This document shows positions 45,717 to 64,000 of a DNA stretch of 64,000 bases, one piece after another. Source of the DNA: Batillaria attramentaria (taxonomy: Eukaryota > Mollusca > Gastropoda > Batillariidae); the NCBI GenBank assembly GCA_018292915.2, contig JACVVK020000494.1, positions 58,501-122,500 on the forward strand, given 5' to 3'. The translations under genes were made by a program, and so were the position numbers. The notes under the pieces were generated by a model. It was not told the origin of the DNA. It worked only from the letters and a program-made list of their open reading frames with translations, and did not search any database. The stretch's first letter is position 1; the number at the start of each line of letters is the position of its first letter.

Positions 45717-45952
45717 AGTATTGCTGTTCATAGTGGTTTGAATGTACTGTCTCTTTATTGTAATTTGATTTGTGTTGTAGTGTATTTTTATATAGCACTG
45801 TGACCAGTTATCGCTGACACCTGTCCTGTTGCACACACTGTGATGGTTTGTATTGTATTGTTAAAAAAAAAAAAAAGATCTCGAAGGATTGTTTTTTTTT
45901 TTAATCTGGATTTTCCATAGATAGAACTGACCTTGGTTTTCGTCTTCAGGAT

Positions 45953-46153
45953 ACGAGCCCTGACGATGGTAATCAGCGTAGATCCGTTAATAAGAATCAG
46001 AATACAGCACAGAACACCGCTCAAGATTTGCTTGTTCTCGTAATTAGGATCTTGTTCGGTAGTGGCAATTTCTGTCGTTGACACCACCCCCTCTGACAAA
46101 GTGACATCATCGGTTGTGACAAGTTCATTCATGGTGACTGACATGGCGAAAAC
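45953..46153 (-). CDS. Orphan exon: Thr-rich stalk and transmembrane segment
   Basis: The exon lies between an acceptor (ACACATTTTCAG) and a donor (CCAAG/GTCAGT). It encodes a Ser/Thr/Glu-rich stalk (VTTDDVTLSEGVVSTTEIAT) and then a hydrophobic ILSGVLCCILILI segment with a basic RARILKTKTK stop-transfer. That is the layout of a type I membrane protein, as in the receptor gene at 53.5-63.4 kb. Entry phase 1, exit phase 0. I could not find its partner exons. Confidence 0.5.
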
Positions 46154-46160
46154 TGAAAAT

Positions 46161-46206
46161 GTGTGTGTGTGTGTGTGTGTGTGCGTGTGTGCGCGCGCGC
46201 GCGCGC

Positions 46207-46274
<68 letters not shown>
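46161..46274. repeat. (GT)n(GC)n microsatellite, about 114 bp
   Basis: GT runs around a central GCGCGC block, beginning eight bases from the acceptor of the exon at 45953-46153. Confidence 0.97.
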
Positions 46275-46276
<2 letters not shown>

Positions 46277-46339
46277 CCTGTATTGCTTTGTTTTATGTCT
46301 TTCTGGCCTTAGCCCTGTAAGCGTTTAGGGATCACTGAC

Positions 46340-47120
46340 AATAAGTGCTGTATAGGCTATATCTATTAATATTATTATCATTATTACTAATATTATCATT
46401 ATTATTATTATTATCATATCAGTCACTTGTTCTATAAATTCAGACGTTTGCGTAGAAGCAGCAAGGCTTGCTTGACACCTGAGCCAGAGGTAAAAACCAT
46501 CGTGGACGCGGTTTAAAACAAAAATCGAATACTACAATGAAAAAGTATAAAGATGAATGTAAACAGTACCCAGTGGAGGTTGGCTTAAAGGTAAAGGAGA
46601 CAAGTAACCGTCTCAATTAACCATTATTAACCATGAATTACGTATTTTTCATTATTTATGTTGTTTCCTTTCTTTCTTTATAATTATTCATGGCTTTTGA
46701 CGGTGATGTACACAGTAACGGGACTGTTGTAATATTGTACTATTGCAATTTTTTAAATGTTAAGAGTAGCTCTAGAGACATCCTTGCAGTATTCAGTTCT
46801 TACTATACGTGCAGAACAAACGAAACTTTAACTGACACAAGAAACACACATTTACAGTTTTCAGTTTCTACCGTACCTGCAGGCCAAAACTATAGCGCTG
46901 TAAGCAGCTCGATTGGTCAACACACACACACACACACAGACACAGACACAGACACAGACACACGCACACACACACACACACACACTTGCAGTAGTCGATG
47001 TCCCCTCCTCGTAACGTGCGACACAAGACTGAGTACGCAGAGACAGTGTGGAGACGCAGAGACAGTGTGGAGTCGAGTTAGTTATAACGGTTTAGCGCCG
47101 CGCGAGCCACACAAAAACTA
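46340..47120. other. Retroposon tail, CA repeat, no gene seen
   Basis: CTGTATAGGCTATATC with (ATT)n near 46350-46420 resembles a LINE tail. A (CA)n/(GACA)n array lies at 46920-46984. No exon is supported. Confidence 0.4.
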
Positions 47121-47122
47121 TT

Positions 47123-47415
47123 CAGCGGCGTAGGAACCACGGGGGCCCTGGGGGCCCAGGCCCCCGTTCGATGTTTGGAAGGGGAGCCCGAATATCTTTG
47201 GGCCCCCCTTGCTTTTGATAAGAGGAGAGGGGGCACACCAGTGGTGGGGCCCCCCTGCTCTGCTGTCGCAGGACACAATCCTTGGCAGTCAACACACACA
47301 CACACACACACACAGAACCCCCCCCCCCCCCGCCCGCCCCCCTTCTTCACCCCGGCCGTATGGCTCACCCGACTTAGTGGGCCCCCCTTCCTCTCAGCAT
47401 CTTCCTACGCGCCTG
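47123..47415. mobile_element. Small DNA element with CAG ends and CTATT duplication
   Basis: The left end CAGCGGCGTAGGAA and right end (inverted) CAGGCGCGTAGGAA flank GC-rich sequence with GGGGGCCC palindromes, a (CA)n run and poly-C. CTATT is repeated at 47118-47122 and 47416-47420. The ends resemble hAT-type MITEs, but the five-base duplication is short for hAT. Confidence 0.5.
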
Positions 47416-47539
47416 CTATTCAGCAGGGTGAAGGGAGGTCCTTTTCTGTCAGGTCTGCTAGAGAACTGCTCACAGTACTCAATAATTATAATCAGCGCAG
47501 TCGAGCTCCATGGAAACGCTTCAGGCTCGTTTTGTTCAA

Positions 47540-47763
47540 AACTAAGAGCTGAGACTGAAAAAGAATTAATAGTGAATAAGGGTCAGACAAAAGGCAACAG
47601 GGCACCTGGTGTAGACAGGATCACTGCGGACATGCTAAAAGCAAACCCAGCTGTAAGTGCCAAAGCACTAGACAAGCTTTTCAATAAAGTGTGGGAGGAG
47701 GAGAAAGTTCCAGAGACATGGAAGAAGGGTATCATCGTGAAGCTACCAAAGAAGGGTGACTTG
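47540..47763 (+). pseudogene. LINE 2 reverse transcriptase, N-terminal part
   Basis: The frame gives GNRAPGVDRITADMLK and PETWKKGIIVKLPKKGDL, the finger region of a LINE reverse transcriptase. It is cut at 47763 by a SINE; the next LINE residues (CSSWRGIN) resume at 48216. Confidence 0.8.
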
Positions 47764-48215
47764 GATTGGATTGGATTGGATTGGAATTCTTCTTCATCCC
47801 ACTACCGTAGTAGGGAAAATGCGGGCTGCTTCCCTCGGAGGAAGCGCGTCGCCATGAACCGGCGCCACCCATTTTTTTTTTTCCTGCATGCGTGTGTTTG
47901 TGTTTCCAACCCACTGGCCATATCGGCCTACTCTTTTTCGAATGGTGGGATTGGGATCTTTATCGTGCACACTTGATGGTACGTGCATGCGTGTGTACAC
48001 GGGCCGAAACAGGCACCGAAAGCGAGTCTGCACATGATTTTGACTCGATTTAGTGAGGAGAAATCTCACACCAAATTCCTGCCCGGACCGGGGCCAGCAG
48101 CACCCGGCCTGTACCCAGACGGTCACCCATCCAAGTACTAACCGGGCCCAGCGTTGCTTAACTTCGGTGTTCAAGTGAGAACCGGTGTGTCCAACGTGGC
48201 CCGGGCCGCTCTATG
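47764..48215 (-). mobile_element. 5S rRNA-derived SINE
   Basis: Read on the minus strand, the head (48202 to about 48109) contains GAAGTTAAGCAACGCTGGGC and GGTTAGTACTTGGATGGGTG, matching the 3' two thirds of 5S rRNA including its internal promoter. The body contains GGCGACGCGCTTCC and GGGAAGCAGCCCGC, and the tail is (CCAAT)n, seen as GATTGGATTGG at 47764. It is inserted in the LINE reverse transcriptase. It is not a functional 5S gene. Confidence 0.85.
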
Positions 48216-48975
48216 TCTGTTTGTAGCAGCTGGAGGGGCATCAACCTGCTCTCGGTACCAGGCAAGGTTTTCTGTCGAGTCCTGCTCCTGAGGATGAGAC
48301 AGGCCATCGAGAGAATCCTGCGAGAAGAGCAGGCAGGATTCAGAAGTGGAAGGGGTTGCACGGACCAAATCTTTGTTTTGCGCACCATTGTTGAGCAGTC
48401 CTTGGAATGGAACTCTTCCCTCTACATCAACTACATAGACTTCGAGAAGGCCTTCGACAGCATCCACCACCCCTCGTTGTGGAAGATCCTTGGATCCTAT
48501 GGATTTCCAGACAAGGTCATCAACATCTTGAAGGACATGTACGCTGAAAACCAGTGTTGTGTGCGTCATGATGGACAGCAGAGTGAGTGGTTTCACGTGA
48601 AGACGGGTGTCAGACAGGGCTGTGTGATCTCACCCACCCTCTTCCTCGTCGTCATCGACTGGGTGATGAGGAGAGCTACCAGTGGCCGGCCTAGAGGACT
48701 AACGTGTGGACTGACAACTCGACTTGAAGACTGCGACTTTGCAGACGACATCGCACTGCTATCACACACCCAGAAGGATATCCAGGAGAAGACGACAAAA
48801 GTTGACCAGGTGGCAGGAAGTGTCGGATTGAAGATCAGCCTCAACAAGACCAAGATCATGAAGCTAAAGAACAAGAGCACAGCAAGAACCACAGTACGAG
48901 GAGCAGAGCTAGAGGAAGTACAGCACTTCAAGTACCTTGGCAGCTACATTTCGGCTGACAGTGAAGGAGGTATCC
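48216..48975 (+). pseudogene. LINE 2 reverse transcriptase, core
   Basis: Motifs in order: REEQAGFRSGRGCTDQIF, IDFEKAFDSI, GVRQGCVISPTLF, the catalytic FADDIALLS near 48740, and KYLGSYIS. The frame then shifts by one base near 48975 and continues as RIGLAAQAFNRL. Confidence 0.88.
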
Positions 48976-49335
48976 ACCAGGATTGGACTGGCGGCGCAGG
49001 CCTTCAACAGACTTCAGAACGTTTGGAAGTCCTCAGCACTGCAGACGAGCACCAAGCTGAAGATCTACAGGTCCAATGTCCGGCCAGTCCTCCTGTACGC
49101 CTCGGAAACCTGGAGAACCAACAGGAAGCTTGAGAGTCGGCTAAGGGGGTTCGAGGGACGATGCTTACGCCGAATCCTCAGAGTCCGCTGGCAACAGCAC
49201 ACGACCAACGTTGAAGTGAGCAGGCGCACAGGCATCAACAACATCGTGGAAGAAGTGAAGAGGAGACGTTGGAGCTGGCTGGGCCACGCTCTCCGCATGA
49301 ACAAGACCAGACACCCCGCACGCTGCACTGAGATG
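48975..49335 (+). pseudogene. LINE 2 ORF2, post-RT region
   Basis: The frame gives VRPVLLYASETW, RCLRRILRVRW and RRRWSWLGHALRMNKTRHPA, the usual C-terminal region of RTE-like LINE proteins. It runs straight into the 37-bp minisatellite. Confidence 0.85.
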
Positions 49336-50085
49336 GGCACCACCCGGGAGAAGGAAGAGGGGGAGGCCGATGGGCACCACCCGGGAGAAGGAAGAGGGGG
49401 AGGCCGATGAGCACCACCAGGGAGAAGGAAGAGGGGGAGGCCGATGGGCACCACCAGGGAGAAGGAAGAGGGGGAGGCCGATGGGCACCACCAGGGAGAA
49501 GGAAGAGGGGGAGGCCGATGGGCACCACCAGGGAGAAGGAAGAGGGGGAGGCCGATGGGCACCACCAGGGAAAAGGAAGAGGGGGAGGCCGATGGGCACC
49601 ACCAGGGAGAAGGAAGAGGGGGAGGCCGATGGGCACCACCAGGGAGAAGGAAGAGCGGGAGGCCCATGGGCACCAGCAGGGAGAAGAAGAGGGGGAGGCC
49701 GATGGGCACTACCCAGGGAGAAGGAAGAGGGGGAGGCCGATGAGCACCACCAGGGAGAAGGAAGAGGGGGAGGCCGATGGGCACCACCAGGGAGAAGGAA
49801 GAGGGGGAGGCCGATGGGCACCACCAGGGAGAAGGAAGAGGGGGAGGCCGATGGGCACCACCAGGGAGAAGGAAGAGGGGGAGGCCGATGGGCACCACCA
49901 GGGAGAAGGAAGAGGGGGAGGCCGATGGGCACCACCAGGGAAAAGGAAGAGGGGGAGGCCGATGGGCACCACCAGGGAGAAGGAAGAGGGGGAGGCCGAT
50001 GGGCACCACCAGGGAGAAGGAAGAGGGGGAGGCCGATGGGCACCACCAGGGAGAAGGAAGAGGGGGAGGCCGATGGGCACCTGGC
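49330..50085. repeat. 37-bp minisatellite grown inside the LINE coding region
   Basis: About 20 copies of ATGGGCACCACCAGGGAGAA plus GGAAGAGGGGGAGGCCG. In one frame each unit reads GRRKRGRPMGT, corresponding to the LINE motif GKRKRGRP-TTW, so the unit was copied from the element itself. Since 37 is not divisible by three, successive copies are read in all three frames, and no frame contains a stop on either strand. Confidence 0.95.
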
Positions 50086-50216
50086 GGAGAACAGTGGAGG
50101 AAGGGATGAAGACAGCAGGGAAGACATGGAATGAGCTCAGCTGGCTTGCCCAAGACCGTGATGCCTGGAGGAGATTTGTTGGCGCCTTATGCTCCAGCCG
50201 GAGCGAAGAGGATTAA
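50086..50216 (+). pseudogene. LINE 2 ORF2, C-terminal end
   Basis: After the minisatellite the frame reads WRRTVEEGMKTAGKTW and AQDRDAWRRFVGALCS and stops at 50214-50216, the normal end of this LINE protein type. Confidence 0.85.
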
Positions 50217-50219
50217 GTT

Positions 50220-51119
50220 AGTAAGGGTCTTAGTCCGGATAGCGGGGAGTGAATTTCTCACTGCACTGAGGTGCTGCTTCGATTCAAAAGTTTTGATCAA
50301 CAATCTGCCCTCTAGTGTGTCTGAAAATGTAACAAGAGCACGCGCTCGTCTTTATATTGTACTAATACTAATACTAAAATTCACCTCTAGGGCGCTAGTC
50401 CCGGCAAGAAGCAAGCTCCAAGCGCCTTATAATTTACGAGACAAAAAAAACCCGAAGTACATGTGTGACATACAATAAAAATGAGATAAAATCCATAGAG
50501 AATTATCCATATTGTACCACATAAAACTCGCCACAATTGGGGTGGACAAATCTGAGCTGCATGACAATTTTCTCACTGCGACCATACTACCATGGTTCTG
50601 TAGCAGACAGCAGGGGACTAAACGTGGATTCAAACCTAGGCCTTCCATTCGTGCACGCGGCTTGAGGAGCTCTATGGTTTTACCAAAGTGTCATGGTTGG
50701 TTTAAACATTTTTCATCCATGGAAGTATCGCCGTTAAACAGTAAAATATAGCATTACATTGTAAGAGAGCACAAGTCAAAACTTATATGCGTGCTCATCT
50801 AAGCCAGTTTACATGGAAGCATGGCGGAGAAATTTTTTTTTTAAAGTTTTGAAATGTAAAGACGTAGGAAAAAGGGAGCAGGAAGAAGAAAGGAAAGGAG
50901 AAAAGAACATGTCAAACTTGACTGTAGTAAACATGCAGTAAGGAGCGTGAGTTGGTGGTGGCAACAGCCCGTCCGCGTGGACACATCGTAAAGTATAGAC
51001 ATTTAAATGGCGAAGCGACTCGATGACTCAATGAAGTTGTTAAGTGCCATGGTTATGATTGATGTGGTATACTGTTAAGCCTAACTAAAGAAAGAAGTTT
51101 ATTAATTAAAAACAGCTTG

Positions 51120-51174
<55 letters not shown>

Positions 51175-51853
51175 CTCTGCAATAGGTCTACAAAAGTGTC
51201 TTCGTAAAAAGATATCAACGGAAATCGCTGGCGACAGCATCACGGAACGCACTATATTAGTGTGCAGTTTTGGTAAATGTACCTACCTGCAAATCAATGT
51301 CCACTCCCTTCTTAGTTCTGAACAGTTTTCCTGATGAGATGGTACGTGGACTTGTGCGTTGTTCCCGAGGGATGTGTCGGTAGTTAGGGATGTTTTGTTT
51401 GATTTTGTGGTTGTCATTTGCGTGTTATTCTGTCGTAGTCTATCAGTGTCGTAGCCAGGGTTCTGTTCTATGCCAGTGTGTGCTGGGGAGGGAATGTCTC
51501 AAAGCACAATGCTGGCAGGTTTAACAAGTTTGACCTGTGACTGTATGAGATGATTTGCTGTGATTTTGTTAAGTTACTAACTGCACGTGCCAAACCAATT
51601 CTATGTTGTTTTTATTAATGCAGAATCTTCATTTTTTTTTTCGAGCTGTTAATCCAAAGACGATTTTCCAGTTTATGCCTGTTATATAATGGACAATAAA
51701 GGTTGTTTTTTAATTTGAATTTTGAATTGAATTGAACAAGGCAAGCTCCACTATGGGCTTGAGTGGGGTTGGTAGTCGGGGGTGCTTTGTTTTTTTTTCT
51801 TTTGTTTGGTTGTTTGTTTGGCTGGTTTTTTTTTGTGGTTTGTTGCTGTTTTG

Positions 51854-51906
<53 letters not shown>

Positions 51907-53103
51907 TTGTTTGCTTGTTTGGTTTTGGGTTTGTTTTTTTGTTTTTTGTTTTTTTTTTTTTTTTGGGGGGGTGGGGGGGGGGGGGATGCACGTACGCTGT
52001 CACACACTTTTCGCATAAATTTACAGCAATCAGGCAAATGTGATACAGAGCAGTGCACAGCTTTATTCATATCACAACTTGTAAAATAAAGCGTCTTTGT
52101 TGTGCTGCTAGTGTATTTATATCACAGTCCTGTAAGTGTAGGGTTTTCATGGCGCCGTGTAGGATGAAAAGTAGGTGTGCTATTGACAGATATGGACGAC
52201 ACAATCGTGTACAGAAGGAATAATAATAATAATATTAATAATTAGTCGTTATAGACCACCCCTCCTCCTTGTCTGGTTATTCGCCCTTGATCTAAAGGAA
52301 CTGGGCCAAATGAAGTTAACTTCACGTGATACAAAGGTCTGCGCAGAGATTGGCGGAATTCAAACAGAGGTATCGTTTTCCAACGGGAATACCCTGTGAT
52401 ACTTTTCCACTAGGCCCAGCTGCATGAACGCCTGTGGTGTCACGCATAAATTAGTAAGCTAAGGGAACTGGGTTGACCTGCCCTACCAGCGTCAGTTAAA
52501 GGGCCAGAACTTTTTCAGGATAGCCACCGAGACCATCAATTCCCCGCCCCTTACCCCCCCCCCCCCCCCCGATGCCCCCTGTTTATCCATCGCCAAGCCT
52601 AACACAAAACCAACACAAGCAGCTGCCGCAAGGGGCGTCCGTTTTGTCGTGCATAATACTATTACTGGCCGTATTTCTGGTGACCCTCTCTTTACGAGGA
52701 GGCCACGAACACGCATGGGTAGCCCTGACAATACTTTCCTTGGCCCTTGTCTCTCTAAGTTGAGTAACTATAGGAGTGTAATGTAGAGTTTCTCTGTGGA
52801 AAAAAATCATCACCGACGGGTGTTTCATAGATAAATCGAAAAGAGGTTTCTTTTGTATAAAAAAGGTTGAAAGAAAAAAAAATGAATAGAAGCTTTCGTA
52901 AACGGGTCAGGGACGAAGCCGAAAATCTGTTTCAGCACTGAGGTAGCCTGTGGGCTGTCGCCAGCCCTTTCTGCACACTAGACAGCGCGTGATTTTTCGG
53001 TTCCACCCCAATATTGCAAAACAGTTGACAGTCAGGTCTCGTCAGCCAATCAAATTCCAGCCAGCGGTGATACAGGTTCGTAATCAGAGACTATCCCACC
53101 TGC

Positions 53104-53174
<71 letters not shown>

Positions 53175-53400
53175 TCGCAAAAACTTCAATTTCAAGGAAA
53201 TACCAGTCAAATCAAGACCAGTCACTAAACACTGCTATAATTTGTATCGAAGATGAGCGTGTTAAAATTAAACTGGATCTAGTCAATAGTATTCCTTTCA
53301 CACCCAAACAGAATAGAGCTTTACAGTAATCACGTTTTTTTTGGGAGAATTCTCGAGAAAATCCCTGAATATCACGTGGTTCTGGTTTAACCAATGAAAG
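50220..53400. other. No gene supported
   Basis: This holds (GT)n at 51131-51171 and 51857-51902, T-rich and G-rich runs at 51780-51990, and (CA)n at 53105-53171. One plus-strand frame near 52572-52763 has two hydrophobic stretches but no splice or homology support. Confidence 0.45.
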
Positions 53401-53406
53401 TGAACA

Positions 53407-53412
53407 ATTTAT
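53407..53412 (-). promoter_or_regulatory. Probable poly(A) signal of the receptor gene
   Basis: AATAAA on the minus strand (TTTATT on plus) about 115 bp past the stop codon at 53525. Confidence 0.5.
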
Positions 53413-53524
53413 TTATGAAAAAAAAAATTGTAAATAAGATAAAACTGATGTCCAGTACTTGCCGCGTGTTGAACGAAGGCCATCCTTGGTTGTTCTCGGG
53501 TCACGTGATCGGGAGAAGCGGAAG

Positions 53525-63440
<9,916 letters not shown>

Positions 63441-63767
63441 CTGAAATCACGTGATCCACTCACCTTGTTCTCAGTCAAAGTTCCATAACTGCTCGAACCC
63501 TAACCCTTCAGTTGTCAAGAGGCTGCAGTTGTTGTTGTTGCTGTTGTTGTTGTTGTTTGGTTGTTCAGTTGTTGGTTTTTTGGTGCTCTTGTAAACGCAG
63601 ATTTTTTTGGGGTGTGATTGCATGAGGCATACGCTCACGTTTTCAAATAAATAATCAAGAGAGAGGGAGAAAAGGTCAACGACAGCTCACACATATATCT
63701 GAAACTTTCACCTGGTCAAATCTCCCCAAAGCGCGATTTTACAGATGGTAAGGGCGATACTCTGTAG

Positions 63768-63937
63768 GGTGGGTGGGTGTTTGGGAGTTTAACGTCCTTT
63801 TCCACCACATAAGGGTGATATCAAAGACGGGGCAGCAAGAAAAAGGCCAGCACAAATATTTGGCCCCAGCCGGGATTCGAACTCAGACCCGAGCATTGAA
63901 AGTCCAACGCTCTACCATTCGGCCACCCCGGCTCCCC
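63768..63937 (-). mobile_element. SINE family A with 13-bp target duplication
   Basis: A full copy on the minus strand. CGATACTCTGTAG occurs at 63755-63767 and 63938-63950, so it is a recent insertion. Confidence 0.92.
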
Positions 63938-64000
63938 CGATACTCTGTAGAAACAACACACGGCAAAGTCGTTCTGTAGAGTCGACTGGGCAATTTTGTA

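Larger units (their letters stand above)
47530..50218 (+). mobile_element. Second LINE, RTE-like, interrupted and expanded
   Basis: The reverse transcriptase and C-terminal parts of a LINE ORF2 are present without an endonuclease. A 5S-derived SINE interrupts it at 47764-48215, a one-base frameshift lies near 48975, and a minisatellite expands it at 49330-50085. The C-terminal RRRWSWLGHALRM and RKRGRP motifs are typical of RTE-like LINE proteins. Confidence 0.85.

Noticed and set aside
48109..48202. 5S rRNA gene
   Set aside because: Only the 3' two thirds are 5S-like; the rest continues into a SINE body with a (CCAAT)n tail inside a LINE.
49065..50153. Long proline/serine-rich minus-strand frames
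   Set aside because: They are antisense readings of the 37-bp minisatellite, which is free of stops in all six frames.
52572..52763. Plus-strand frame with two hydrophobic stretches
   Set aside because: No start context, splice partner or homology; the region contains poly-C.

Overview
The window looks like a stretch of animal (metazoan) nuclear genome, most likely a marine mollusc and probably a gastropod (inference). The reasons are genes split by GT-AG introns, dozens of long CA/GT, GA and AT microsatellites, many poly-G/poly-C tracts, at least 14 copies or fragments of one tRNA-derived SINE, several other SINE families, non-LTR retrotransposons, mariner and pogo-type DNA elements. No rRNA gene, free-standing tRNA gene, operon or CRISPR was seen.

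Layout. 1-4195: a palindromic (fold-back) repeat with arms of about 2 kb, each arm carrying a different younger insertion. 4815-6876: a SINE and a dead mariner that is itself split by a LINE tail. 7840-17524 (+): a seven-exon carbohydrate sulfotransferase gene of CHST15 type whose exons join in phase. It has one single-base frameshift in exon 2, two intronic minisatellites and many repeats in its introns. 17639-23005: a non-LTR retrotransposon flanked by a 222-bp direct repeat that contains the sulfotransferase poly(A) signal; its reading frame is split by a 1.4-kb pogo/Tigger-like insertion. 23.1-32.6 kb: repeats plus a coiled-coil gene (25696-27036) with an in-frame 39-bp repeat, and a fragment of the same gene at 24.8 kb. 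32758-37142 (+): a related gene with two RRM-like domains followed by a paralogous coiled coil, with a likely frameshift. 38-47 kb: mostly repeats, with a possible first exon (43.0-43.4 kb, minus) containing an in-frame stop and an orphan transmembrane exon (45953-46153, minus). 47.1-50.2 kb: a second LINE interrupted by a 5S-rRNA-derived SINE, with a 37-bp minisatellite expanded inside its coding region. 53525-63440 (minus): a twelve-exon type I membrane protein gene that runs off the right edge on its 5' side: four cysteine-rich EB/EGF-like modules, a SEA domain over three exons, a calcium-binding EGF, a short stalk, a transmembrane segment and a short tail. All splice phases agree.

The genes do not form an obvious pathway: one Golgi sulfotransferase, one probable cell-surface receptor and two RRM/coiled-coil paralogues. 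The unusual content is the interplay of transposable elements with these genes. Two SINE copies sit directly at 5' splice sites of the receptor gene with the donor inside their target-site duplications, and the first LINE duplicated the poly(A) region of the sulfotransferase. All exon calls were made by eye from splice signals, phase and motif similarity; no search was run.
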